DNA from: Adiantum capillus-veneris | Taxonomy: Eukaryota > Streptophyta > Polypodiopsida > Polypodiales > Pteridaceae | Length of the DNA stretch: 64,000 bases | Assembly: GCA_014529385.2 (NCBI GenBank) | Contig: CM043970.1 | Coordinates: 41,657,279-41,721,278, forward strand | Reading direction: 5' to 3' | Shown here: positions 31,203 through 42,450 of the stretch, piece by piece | Position numbering within the stretch: the stretch's first letter is position 1 | How the letters are laid out: every line of letters begins with the position of its first letter | The notes under the pieces: generated by a model | The model's database searches: none | The model's input: only the letters and a program-made list of their open reading frames with translations | Told to the model about the DNA's origin: nothing | Program-made: the position numbers and the translations under genes

Positions 31203-31851
31203 TTAGTCATTTTGTACTCTCTTTTCTGTGAAGAAGAAGAAGAAGCTTTCCATCTCTGTGTGCTTTGTGCTTGCCTTGTGTAGCTCTCTTGCATCCTCAT
31301 TCTTTACAAAGGTTACAAGACCCAAACGTGCACAAATAGATTCCACTATGTCTGTTTCATCTGCATACAATAAATTTGCATCTTGCAAAAGATATGCATC
31401 TATTACTGCTTCTAAATTAGCCTGTATGGATGTGTTGACACTTACATGGCTTACAGGAGACACCAACTCTAGCTGGTCACATCCACTTCCACTCTGCTCC
31501 ATCTCTTGGTCTTGATGTTCCAAGCATACCTGTTTTATAGCTGTAGAAAACTCACCCCAGTTGCTTGCATAGTCTTGAACTTGGTGCTTGAAATCATCAC
31601 TCACAAGTTCAACAAATACTGCAATCATCCAAGCTTCTGGAATTGCTTGAAGCCTCATCTCTCTCACATAGCACTCAAGATATCCTTTTGGATCATAGCC
31701 TTCGAATATATTAAGCTCATTATATACGGATTGCCTAGCGCTTTCAATCGCTTTTTTAATCCGGTCTTCTTCTTCAAGCCATTTGCATCTGTCTGCAAGT
31801 TGTTTCATTCAGCATATAGCTGCTCCACTTTGCTAGACATCTTTATGTACT
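31203..31851 (-). CDS. gag-like protein of non-autonomous element
   Basis: The open frame 31808-31203 has 201 residues: KQLADRCKWLEEEDRIKKAI (helical), then FEGYDPKGYLECYVREMRLQ and IPEAWMIAVFVELVSDDFKHQV...WGEFSTAIKQVC. The pattern F-x-G-x-x-P-x-x-Y-L ... W-x-x-F resembles retrotransposon gag capsid. An upstream ATG at 31851 starts MSSKVEQLYAE and is one base out of frame, which suggests a small deletion near 31810. No zinc knuckle was found. Position right after the 5' LTR fits gag. Confidence 0.65.
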
Positions 31852-31867
31852 CTCACCCCGGCTTGTT

Positions 31868-31885
31868 TGCGTCGGGTTCACCAAA
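31868..31885 (-). other. possible tRNA primer binding site of gag-only element
   Basis: On the minus strand, five bases after the LTR end, the sequence reads TTGGTGAACCCGACG. A site starting TGG beside the LTR is expected here, but the tRNA was not identified. Confidence 0.4.
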
Positions 31886-31889
31886 AATA

Positions 31890-33895
31890 TGTCGAGAAAT
31901 TTGCGATCTTGCTAGGAAAGCACCGGGCTTATGGCTGTGAGAGTTTGTGAGAGAACTCAACAAAAACTATATGAAGGAGTTAAACCATAGATGCCATGAA
32001 GACTAGGGTTTGAAAAGAAGTGCAATCAAAGAAGACCCACTCTTTCTCTCTTGCACTCACACACACAAAGAAAGAGCACAAAAGAGAATGTCAAAACAAC
32101 ACAAAGATGAAAACATCAAGGCTATGGTCATATCGTATCATGGGTAGTATGAAAGGGTTAATAGATGAGTTAATGGCATTCAATCTCGGCTGACCAAATA
32201 GGCTACGAATTGTTCTTTGGAATTGTAGTTTTGTGCTTACCATAATATATATATTTTGTCTATTGATTGGGATTAATTGTGTGTACAAATCCTCTTGGTT
32301 CATAGCAAGATAACTACGTTTACATCAAAAGAAAAATTATAGTCTATGAGAGGTAGTATGATGGGATCCGGTGATAGAAGTATTTCATTGAGCCTTTCTA
32401 GGCCAAAGAGAAACACTATACGTTGTTGAAAGTGTATTTTACGGCTAATCCATACGTTAATTCTAATAGATCGTACAGAGTGAAAGCGATAGAAATTATC
32501 ATCATGTGGGTTATTCATCTAGGATAGTATGTGAGAAATGTAGATATGAGAGAAGTAAAGACATGAGAAGTTTCCCTCCCAAGCCCTATTCTTGCCCGTA
32601 GGCAATAAGGATACCGCGGGGAGAGATCATGTACCTGCAGCAAGGAGAACCTAAAATTTGTAGAGAGGATGAATTACTAAGAGTGAGAGAGATAGGTTTG
32701 GTTAAGGAGATGAGATTAGATAGATATATATATATATTGGATTACAGATGAAAATGAAAATAACAAGAAATCAAGAAAACATCAATGTAGAACACATCTT
32801 ACTTGACAAACCCTTTGGCACCATTATTGATGGAGAGAGAAGAGGAGGGGAGAACTCCACTTTTATTGATACGCCAAGTCCAAGACCTTATTTGATTAGA
32901 GTTGATCTTCCATGGATAGCATGCAAGAATGGCTAGTCTTCCTCTAGGAGAAAGTGTAGGCTTAGGCTTATGTTAATGACTAAGTACAATCTGGCATTAC
33001 TACTCCCTCCCTCATGAATTTCTCTCATCAATGGCTTGAATTCTTGAGTTCTTTTCAAGGAAGAAGAGGTCCCCTTTTATAGGTGAAGGTAATCCCCAAG
33101 GTTTTACACAAGAAGAGAAGAGCCAGTGTGAACAAAAACTGGAAAAGTTGGAAATGAGTTGTTTCTGCATGATGTGGGCAAACCGGGGTCCAGTATTTTT
33201 ATCATATCTCGTCAACCGTGGCTCCAAAAAAAAAAAAAAGGCAAAAACTTCAGCTCATTACCTACAACTCCTTTTTTATATGAATTTTCCTATTCGGATT
33301 GGAACTTTGTGTAAAAAATTCATCAAAATAGGGTCCATTTCTGGCAGCAAAAGTCTTCCTATGGTCCCCTTAGCTTAGACTTTCATTTGATTACAAAGGA
33401 CACCTCATGCCATATGAAAGCATAACATTGCTCCTTGACAAAGTTTTGTAATCATGCTTGCAATAATGCATTAAAATAAGTGTATCTTTGAAATCATGCC
33501 ACCTAGTATCCCACTAGGATTTGATTCCCTCCTAGTAGCTATTTAGAAAGAAATATAAGAAAAATATGAAAAATACATAGAATATATATATATTGGAGTT
33601 TACCCTAGATATAGGATCTAGCTAAGGTGTGAGATGATAATGAGATAGTAGAAATAAAGAATCAATGCTTTTTGCCCCAAGTTAAAGAGGCGGAGCTATT
33701 GACGCTTTTTCCATAGTATTTTCTGATGGTAAAGTAAGAATAGGTTACCCTTTAAATAATAGGATGAGATAGAAAGCATATTATTATACTTAAATATGCA
33801 TATATACATTATAGAAAATATAACTATGTATCTAAAAAGTTACAAGATAAATCTTGTAGCATGCGTTCCCACTATGTACGTGTCACAGCACGACA
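31890..33895 (-). repeat. LTR of gag-only element (right copy, 5' LTR)
   Basis: Shares 31890-33542 with the left copy. The right end CGACA at 33895 is fixed by the target duplication and by the restored protease frame. The part 33543-33895, AT-rich, has no counterpart in the left copy. Reading leftwards this is the 5' LTR. Confidence 0.8.
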
Positions 33896-34390
33896 ACGTG
33901 CTAGTACATGGATGTTCATGTCCTCATCAATTTGTATCCTTACCTGATGGACACATGAATGAGACGATGATTCTTGGAATTCCTTGGATACGAACATACA
34001 AATCAATACCAGATTGGGATGCAAATCAACTGAAGCTATCACGTAAAGGAGGGCAACTCATTGTTCCAATTGCACCAAGAAAGGAGGAATGGAAAAAGTG
34101 TAATCAGCAGACCAAACGAAGTAGTCAATCTTCTCCATCCCTTCGACAATCAAGTACTACATATAGCATGCAAGGAGTCAGGAAAATTTTGGGTACCAAA
34201 AGCACATCTTAAGGATAAACCAATTCAGATCTGGGTGCCTAAAACGTCACCGACGAAACAAAAGAAGGTTTCAAGGGTTCGAACACAGAAACGAGCATCT
34301 CTGAGCAAGGAACCTTACATGAAAATGGTTTGGAAGAAAAAGGAGCACTTATCTTCTCCACAAACCGCGAAACCAATCAAGAAATGGTGA
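33896..34390 (+). pseudogene. retropepsin, C-terminal half, and basic tail
   Basis: Continues the half-protease of 27059-27420: LVHGCSCPHQFVSLPDGHMNETMILGIPWIRTYKSIPDWDANQLKL. ILGxPW is the conserved protease C-terminal motif. After SRKGGQLIVPIAPRKEEW a frame change leads to FWVPKAHLKDKPIQIWVPKTS and a Lys-rich tail to 34390. Further decayed text to about 34700 has no recognised domain. Confidence 0.8.
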
Positions 34391-34803
34391 GTTAAGTCTC
34401 AAAAGACTCTAACAAACCATACAACACCAAGCCGACCAAGCTATCAATGGCGAGAAAAAGCGCGACAACAATCAAAATTGCTACCAACAGCTCAAGCAAT
34501 CAGGACGCTAAAGCATTCTGATGGTACACTCAAACAGAGAGCACACAAGCTACAATATTTTCTCTTTGGAAGACATCAGCAGCAAACCTAGACACCAAAA
34601 ACCCTTGAGTTAATTACTCAAGAACTAGCTCTTGCACAACATATTGGTTTGAATTGCATTGATCTTCATATCATGGTAGAGCCAATCACGGCTATGCATA
34701 GATACAATTGTTCAACCCATGAACACAATCATCCCTAACTACGCCATCTAGGAGGGGTTGAAGGGTACTAAGCACTAAGTACCAAGTAATTAAGGGCAAC
34801 GCT
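34391..34803 (+). other. decayed tail before polypurine tract
   Basis: Broken frames without a recognised domain (one contains ITQELALAQHIGLNCIDLH). Leads into the purine tract at 34804. Confidence 0.4.
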
Positions 34804-34820
34804 TGAAGAGGGAGGAAAAA
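34804..34820 (+). other. polypurine tract candidate
   Basis: TGAAGAGGGAGGAAAAA followed by TTTTGA and then TGTTAACATG, the layout of a gypsy 3' end. Confidence 0.55.
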
Positions 34821-34826
34821 TTTTGA

Positions 34827-35530
34827 TGTTAACATGTGATTTTTTGCAAAATTACATAGTAATGCCCTTATAATTCATCATCAAAGGAAAATTTATTGAT
34901 AATATCTTCCCGATGAGTGTAAATAGTGTATATACTATCAGAAAATCATTAAAAATAGTCATTTCTTGGATATTTTTCATCATTTTTGTTAATAATGAGG
35001 CTTAAAAATAGAAAAATCCAACAAAAAACAATAAAGTTTTGTTAATGATTTTCTTAATTATTGGATGTTTACTTTACTTTTTTAGAGCATTTTGCTATTT
35101 TCTTTTATTTTTTTCAAATAAACAAGTCAAAAATTAATAATAAATAGCAGGGAAGCTCAGATGGAAAAATGGAAGACAGGATGGTGATCAAAAAGACAAG
35201 GCGGACAAGCACAAAAATTTTCAATAAAATCAAAAGATGTAAGCGGGAAGCCTAAATTAGGCGACCAGGCCTACTTTTGCAAAATTCTTGCAAAATGAGC
35301 TACAGGAATTCGATCACGGAAATTTGTGAGTATAACATAGATTTCACGGCCTAGTAGGAATAACGGGGGAATCTGGGGAAATTTGGTTCGGGAAGTCCCG
35401 GTATAGATATCCAAGGTAGGCTAAAACCACCTCATTTCCACTTGGAGCCTTTGTAGAGAGAGATTTCGACCTCTTTTGTGCGACTTTTCCGGAGCCCACA
35501 GTTGACCATTTTCAACGCCGTCTTACACGA
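34827..35530 (+). repeat. probable gypsy 3' LTR, right end uncertain
   Basis: Starts TGTTAACATGTG after a polypurine tract. It is very AT-rich for 350 bp, then less so. No second copy exists in the window, so the end is a guess. It probably closes the element that holds the protease halves. Confidence 0.4.
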
Positions 35531-36975
35531 GACATGAGGGGTAAGTTCTTTACTTGACAATGATCCATTTTGTACGGCTGGTAGCTAGTCTAAAGCCCTA
35601 GAAAAAACCCTAGAAATCGAGTAGTGCACGAAGACCTACAACCTAAAACTGACCATAGCGGCGTGCCAGCTTGACCAAATCGGATGGGATTTGAACCATA
35701 GCATGCCCTAGCATAATAGAGCCTTTCTATACCATCAAATGACCATTCAGTAGGGGTCTAGGGGGTCCCCAATACAAAAGTTAGGTTTTTAGCAAATGCC
35801 AGAATTCCGACTTGACTCCACAGACGGCTTGCTTATGAAGTCCATATACGATGTATATGATTGGTTTGGTGAGATCGATCAAGAAAAGTCCTCGAAAAGC
35901 AAAAAACAGCTCGAAGGTTACAAAGCGTCAAATTCGACATACGAGTTCAAATTGACTCCAAATGAATCAGAATTGGACAGGTTGCTTCACGACTATGTTG
36001 CAGACAAGTCCAAAGCCTCAAAGTTGACCAACCAACCTAGCAAATAGAGTAGTCACAAAAAATGGTGATTTCAGAGTCGACAGAAAACAAAGTAATGCCG
36101 GCATAACCAAACTTGACCAAATTCAATTTAGGACCTGTATTAGGTGTATGAAACATGACGGTCCAAATTGGTAGGTTTTGCAAAGTTTGTCACTATTGTA
36201 AATAATCGCGATTATTTACTTTTGCATCTGTTTTGCTTGGAAATTGTCAAATCACCTCACCTATCATGTGTACACACCTATTATATGCCAAAAATCAAGT
36301 ATGAGCCAAAATAACCACCCGTTACTTATAAAATTGCCAAAAAACGCAAAGAAGTCTTTGCAAGCCAAAATTTGGGTTATGGACAACTTTTCTTGATCCA
36401 AATCACCTCATATCTCATATACAAGGTCTATACAATTCCTAGAACCAATTTGTACCAAAAAATGTCAATGTTGGAAGAAAAGTTAATAATCGCAATTATT
36501 TACTTTCTGGTCAAAATTGGGGAATTTTGATATTTTGCCATCATAGATCCAAAGTACATGATGTGAAGACCACTAGCCAATTTTGAATCAATTTGGAGCT
36601 CAAAATCTCAAATTTCCTTTATATCTACTGTTTCAGAGGCGTAAAGCCAAAATCTGGTACCATTTTCACCTTGTGCATCCAAATGAGGCCATATTTCACT
36701 AAGAGCATGTATTTGGTATATACTTCAAGCCTATAAAGCCAAGTTTGCAAAAAGTTGAAAATTTTTCTCAGCTATAAACAATCCCGAGTATTTACTTTGG
36801 TTACAGATTTTTGTTTTGACCACACAGTTTTGTTCCTTGCATGTTTTTATGCATCTTTGCTTGTTTAAAAATTGATTTGAAGCAAATTGGACCAAATTGT
36901 CAGCATTTCAGCCTAAAGGACATTTCAGAGATAATTCTGACAAATCTGCTAACTTTGCACTCTATTCACTGAACA
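35531..36975 (+). repeat. second palindrome-bearing leader (gypsy family 1 type)
   Basis: Non-coding, with the same kind of palindrome and spacing as the leader at 6299-8224: 36198-36219 (arms GTAAATAATCG, perfect and identical to that at 7261), 36481-36504 (two mismatches) and about 36774-36796 (degenerate). Centres lie 284 and about 292 bp apart. No LTR of family 1 precedes it. It leads into the coiled-coil ORF. A small frame at 35796-36047 has no recognisable domain. Confidence 0.75.
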
Positions 36976-39812
36976 GGAGCCATTTCAAGCAGTAGAGAGG
37001 GCCAAGAAGAAGCTAAACCAAAAAGAGAAACTACAAGAACAGCCCGCGTATCAACTAGACCTCAAGTTAGTCAAAGCAGCAAAGGCATCCTACCTTTTTA
37101 GGAAACAGCTGGAAGAACACCACTCTACAGTTTCATTGGCTGCAAGAAGTCTATGATGTAGCTGCTCAACCAGAAACCAAGGAAGCTAACCGCATGCTGG
37201 GGCTCAGGGATTTCTACGAACAAGAGCCTTGCGGAGTGGACTTTCACAAAACTTACGAGCTTCTATCCACCATCAAAGAAGACGGAACCGCACAGATATC
37301 AGACACCTAAGGGAACAAGGTCGAAGTAGTGATCACAAAAGAGATAGTGGCAGAGGCACTACGACTACCCACTGAAGGAATGACCATGCGGACAAGAGAC
37401 ATAAAAACCGCAGGCATATTTACCAAAGAGACAGCTGTGGCTACGTTCGCCGATCTTATCCATAAACAGGTGGAAGAGCCAGTCCGTTTGTACCACCAAA
37501 ACTTTCATTTTCTGGCAAAAAGGCCACCAAGGTACACTACACCAAATCACGCCGTGGCCACCACATTCACTCAAGTTCTCAAGTGGACGACAAGGCAACC
37601 AGTGGACCACGTGTAGTATCTCTTGACAATCTTAAAGGGCACCAAGAAGGAAGGAAAAATCACGTACGTGGGTGCGCCAGAGGTCTTGACTAAAATAACA
37701 TATCATGCCATCGGCATGGCCAACAACCTACCGCCTGCCCTTGATCAGAACACATGGATATTGGCAGCACAATCCTATCCAAGAGCTACAAGGTCCGGTA
37801 AAAGATCATATAAATCTGATGATGAGTCAGCTGATAGCTCGTCGGAACAGCACAGCAGCAAAGTTCTGACAACGAAGAAAAGAGAGATCAGAGAGAAGAG
37901 ATGAAAAGAAAAGCTGTGGCCACACACAAGAAGAGCCAGCTCAAAAACAAGCGTCCTTTGAAAGAGAGAAAACAAGCATACCAGCGTAGTAGGCAAGCAC
38001 AAGAGAAGGACCCAAAAAATGGGTACCTGCAGGACTTAAAGGCCCTCAAACAAAGCATCATACAAGAAAGGCGGATGATCCAATAGAGCATTTAAAAAGA
38101 ATGTACCAAGAGGCTGAAGCTCTAAAGCTGAAGGAGGCAAAAGAAGCTGCAAAGAAAGCCAAGGAAGCGGAAGATCAAAGGCAAGCTCAGGAAACGGCTA
38201 GCCAAGAGCAAAGTCATGGATCTCCCGGACCCACCTCACTACATACAGAACAACAAGACCATCCCATGCCTAGCCCACCACCATCACCTGTAGGCAAAGA
38301 GACCAATGAAGAAGCATAGCCTGAGAAAGAGAAAGATTCTGAGTCCACCCAACAAAAAGAATTTGCACAAGATACTGACCACCCCGACAAACAAAAGGAA
38401 AAAAAAGCTGAGTCCGAAACCGGAGAAGGCAGCAGAAGATACTCAAAATCCAGAAGAGGAAAAGGCAAGTAAATCTGATTAAGAGACTGGTAAGGAAGCA
38501 GATACAGAAAAAGATTCTACCACTGCACATGAGAAAGAAACTAAGCCAGAGAAGGAAGAAAGGCCGGCACCTGAAGAGACAGCAAGGTTGGAGCCCACAC
38601 CCTCTACTTCTACTCAACCAAAAACTACCGAGGCATCAAAGCCTCAGGATACTCAAGAAGAAGACCAACCATCTACCTCTACACAAGAGCTACCAGCAAT
38701 TACAATGCAGCAAGAAGCCATACATGAGGCTGCAGGCACATCCCAAATGGCAAGACAGGAGGAGTGGCAGTCAAACGATGAAATAATAGTCTAAGTCAAT
38801 GAATATGCACGTCAGATGCAGGAAATAACGAAGAGACTCCGTTCAACAGCTTTAAACCGCAGCACAAAGGCCAAGGAACTTGAAACGGTGATCGACGCTC
38901 TCCAAGGAGAGTTAGAACACAGGATGACTGTCATCACTGCTCTTCAAAGGCAGGTGTAAGAGCTGAAAACAGAAGCGGAACAACATCAATTACCTAGAGA
39001 TAGGCAACGAAAAGAAATGGAGTTAGGTGATCTACTCACCAAACTATTTGATGCCTACAAAGCAAAAGATGAGTACCTGATAGAATTTATGAATGAACTT
39101 CTTAGGACATCTCTGTCAGCTCAAAAAATTCAGGTACAATTAGATGTTGCCAATGCTTCTTTGTAGTACTCGAAGCAGCGGATCAATGATCAGGCCATTT
39201 TCTTACGGCAAGTCAGAGAAAACCCATCCGTGGCCTCGATCAAAGCAATTGATGAAGTGTACAAGGAACTTGAAAAGAAAAACAAAGACCTAGAATTGGA
39301 ATTAAAACTAGAACAATCACATTGCAGGGACCTGGCATTGATGTGGGTTTAGAGAGAGGAGGAGCTTCTAAAGGAGATAACATAACTCAAGCGGATTAAT
39401 CAACTCCTCAGAGATGAAAAACCAGACACGTAGGAAGAGGCAGGCACTTTAGAGCTGCCACAGATAGACATACCCTCGGCCTCGTTTGCAGAGTTTGAGA
39501 CACAGTCAACAGCAGAGCCAAGTGGTGATGATGATTTTCATATTAACATCACGAATGAAGACAAAGTGCCAATGGTCCAGCTGTCAAAAGCTGAAGAAGA
39601 CGTACTGAAGGAGAAGATCACCCTAGAGGTGGATGAGCAGTGGAAAACAGCAATGGATTGGGAGTTGAGAGTTTTACACTCTGTCAACGTCACTCGACTC
39701 ACTCCCAGTCATATCAACGCTCAATGGCATCAACAATCCCTGTCGTACCCTCTCATCAAAGTGGAATTATTATAGGTGAAAGAGAGGCTGTACAAAGATA
39801 TGCAAGAAGAAG
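36976..39812 (+). pseudogene. element-encoded coiled-coil protein, unknown family
   Basis: Starts near 36976 (FQAVERAKKKLNQKEKLQ), shifts frame near 37120, then runs to 37904 as a globular part with YDVAAQPETKEANRMLGLRD, AVATFADLIHKQVEEPVRLY and ITYHAIGMANNLPPALDQNT. A Lys/Glu/Gln-rich low-complexity part follows (38101-38790), then a long heptad-like coiled coil (38795-39460) and an acidic end that runs into the chromovirus LTR. Few frame changes, but many in-frame TAA/TAG codons (37308, 37614, 38317, 38480, 38792, 38957, 39164, 39350, 39383, 39431, 39773), each at a place where Gln would fit. Not recognised; a gag-like or accessory protein is possible. Confidence 0.55.
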
Positions 39813-39813
39813 T

Positions 39814-40686
39814 TGGTCTCAGACCCAAGACCTCACACACCTTCGAAGATGGTGAGAGCTAGCGGGGTATGAGAGTAGATCTAGAGGAAGAAGGAGTATT
39901 CTTACGAGAAAGAATTATTTTCTCACTTAATTACTCTTGTAGCTTTGCTTAGCTTAGTAATTATATAATAGAGGAGAGAAGCATGGCATTGAAGCTTAGC
40001 TCTTGGTTGGATTTGCATTCCATATCCAAGAGTTATTGGTGTAGGCATCCATTCTCAAACTTGGAGAAGAAGATGAGCTTTCCATTAAAGCTTGGAGAAG
40101 GAGATGATTTTCTTACTCTACACATGAGTTGTGTGAGTGTGTGTGGAATAATGCCCTTCCAAAACAGCCCCCTCTCTCCTCTTGGTTGACCCCCCTTGCC
40201 AATTACTCATGCTGCATTCCTATTGGCCCTTCAAAAGCCTAGCCAATAGTATTTGAGTATGAGTTTTACTCTTGCTGGCTTCCTATTGGCCCGTAAATAA
40301 TTTGGCCAATAGCCTTTGAGAGGCCCAGTCAAGAGCCTTGTGACAAGTGTCCATCCTTTTTCTCATTTTGTAAATGCCAAATAATTAATTTAATTATCTT
40401 CTTTGCTATTGGACCTTTTAGTCCTTTGACCAATAGGAATTAAGCAATTTTAGGAACTGCTTAATTATCATTGGACCTTTTGATTGTCCAATAGTCTTTT
40501 AGGGAGACTATTTCTTATTGGTTATTTTTTGAGCATTTATAAAAATAAAATTTTAGTTTACACTAGCTAACTTCTCATTGGTCCACCTCTGTGCCCATCC
40601 AATAGGATTAAGGCAAGAATTGGGGGTTTCTTTGCATGCCTGACATGTGTCCTCTTTACTTTGTGGAAAGGGTAAGCTTAGGTGTA

Positions 40687-40741
<55 letters not shown>

Positions 40742-41120
40742 TAATCCTTATTAAGCTTTGTCATCTTCCCAAGACGTTTTTGCTTTTGTCCTCTAGCTTA
40801 TTGGCCTTTTGCACACACAAAGCAACCAATTCTATTTACAATTGACCATTGGACTTTACACTTTGAAATTTTGGAACTTAACCTTTTGGAAGTCTTAATG
40901 GGCTGAACCCTAAGGTCTTTGGAGCCCATTCATTGCACATTGCACATTGCTCTTGTGCAGATGGTACCCCTTTGGATCCCTACTGTGGGCCCCCTCTTGT
41001 GACCAGTCTGCTAGCTTTACTAATAATCTAGCTTTTTCTCCCCTAGTACTTCCCCATATTAAATGATCAGTTTAACATGAGAAAATCATTTAGGAGAATT
41101 AGATATTAGTTATTATGACA
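39814..41120 (-). repeat. chromovirus 3' LTR, truncated at its outer end
   Basis: Matches 50044-51326 base for base apart from scattered changes and a longer (GT)n (40689-40740). Its left edge joins the coiled-coil ORF directly; the part matching 49665-50043 is missing. Confidence 0.92.
40689..40740. repeat. (GT)n microsatellite in LTR
   Basis: About 26 GT units; the other LTR has about 13, with one interruption. Confidence 0.95.
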
Positions 41121-41138
41121 TTACCTCTCTCTTGAAAT
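41121..41138 (-). other. chromovirus polypurine tract
   Basis: Minus strand reads ATTTCAAGAGAGAGGTAA immediately before the LTR start TGTCATAATAAC. Confidence 0.85.
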
Positions 41139-41519
41139 CATAGTCGTCCTCGACTATGAGGTAGAGATGATAAAGCATAGTCATTAGTCCTTTTCTTAGC
41201 GGGTATAGGATCCCTATTTTACCCTACGGCACCGTTCCACAATGGATGACTAATCCATTTGGCACTTGAGAGCCGCCGCAAGCATGTCTGCACATTAGTC
41301 CTATCAATCTTCCATAGTAGAGTGACAAGCTCTACTTGGTGTTTGGGAGACGTCGTCTCCGCAAACTTGATCCTAAGCATGCATACTTCTTAACATTTGT
41401 GCACAATAAAGAAAAAAAGAGTCTTATAAGACAAAAACATTGATCGTTTAAAACATATTTACATTTTCTTACTCTAGGGAATCATTGTAAGCATTGACAA
41501 GGTTTAGGTTATCCTTTAA

Positions 41520-41875
41520 TTGTATGCCTTGCATCCATCTAGCATCTTCAAAAGGATAATTCTTAAACTTAATAAGATACCATCGGATAATCTTACCACC
41601 TCTCAATACCTTGTCTTCGTGTCGGAGAATGGAATCTGGCTGCAGTACCTCTTCTTGGTCTTCAATCTCCGGTGGGTCTTCTATGGTTGCTTCTTGGGGT
41701 GGCTCTTCTTGGTAATGCTTTTACAGGCGCACATGATAAGCATTGTGTATGAGCCAGTGGTTGGGCAACTTGAGCTGATAAGCCGTCTCATTGATTGGCT
41801 TAAGAATCTGAAAGGAGCCATAGTACTTTTTTGCTAGTTTAGCATAGTATTTTTGGTGTCCCGTAGGATTCTTGC
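41520..41875 (-). pseudogene. integrase C-terminus and chromodomain
   Basis: Downstream of the integrase frame, the minus strand reads YYGSFQILKPINETAYQLKLP and WLIHNAYHVRL, the usual chromovirus integrase end. Then comes a chromodomain: ILRHEDKVLRGGKIIRWYLI, KFKNYPFEDARWMQG. Aromatic cage-type positions (W/Y) are present. Chromodomains direct such elements to methylated histone H3K9 chromatin. A stop follows YHVRL, so the frame is broken. Confidence 0.8.
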
Positions 41876-42450
41876 CTAGCCTGTCGTGTGCCTTAATCGA
41901 GCCTTGGGAAATTTAAGCAAGACCCAATCATTTTCTTTAAAGTTTAGGGATCTTTTGTGCTTGTTAGCAGCAGCCTTTTGCCTTTGCTGTGAGATGGATA
42001 TAGCATCTTTAATCTTTTCGAAAGATTCTTGTAGGTCGCGGCTATATTCATCTGCAGCGAAGATCTTCCCATGTACCTTAAGTAGCAGGGGACTTTTTGA
42101 TCTTCCCTCAATTACCTCAAAAGGTGGTTTTCCCGTGGATGTATGTACTGTGTTATTGTAAGCATACTCCACTAAAGGTAAGTACTTCTCCCATTGGGAG
42201 CTTTGATCTACTTCATTGAAATAAGCTTTGAGTAGATCAAGAATTGTTAGGTTAGCTATCTCACTTTGACCATCCGTTTGCGGGTGATAGGCCGAAGAGA
42301 AATTTAGCCTTGTACCTAAATTCTCAAAGAGACCCTTCCAGAAATTGCTGGTCATTCTAGGATCTCTATCCGACACTATTGACATTGGCAAGCCGTGGTA
42401 CTTAAAGATTTGTGATATAAAGAGGGTTTCCACTTGATGGACCTTAATAG
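41876..42450 (-). pseudogene. chromovirus integrase, second part
   Basis: Continues after the insertion: KVHQVETLFISQIFKYHGLP, then the second catalytic Asp in IVSDRDPRMTSNFWKGLF and the catalytic Glu in AYHPQTDGQSEIANLTILD. Then YNNTVHTSTGKPPFEV and the ENDWVLLKFPKARL element. Joined to the part that ends at 45403, one frame reads straight through (PVKKTI | KVHQVE). Confidence 0.93.

Larger units (their letters stand above)
27421..33895 (-). mobile_element. gag-only LTR retrotransposon, minus orientation
   Basis: Direct repeats at 27421-29026 and 31890-33542 flank minus-strand ORFs. The outer ends form TGTCG...CGACA, with target duplication ACGT (AACGT if counted with the shared A) at 27417-27420 and 33896-33899. 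Removing the element joins a protease frame exactly (SLNV | LVHGC). It encodes a gag-like protein and a long acidic protein but no protease, RT or integrase, so it is non-autonomous. Minus orientation is inferred from the ORFs and from a priming-site-like sequence beside the right LTR. Confidence 0.9.

Noticed and set aside
37308-39775. Genetic code change or U-to-C RNA editing to explain TAA/TAG codons
   Set aside because: Neighbouring nuclear elements use normal stops; stop-removing editing is known from plant organelles, not from nuclear genes. C-to-T decay explains the pattern more simply.
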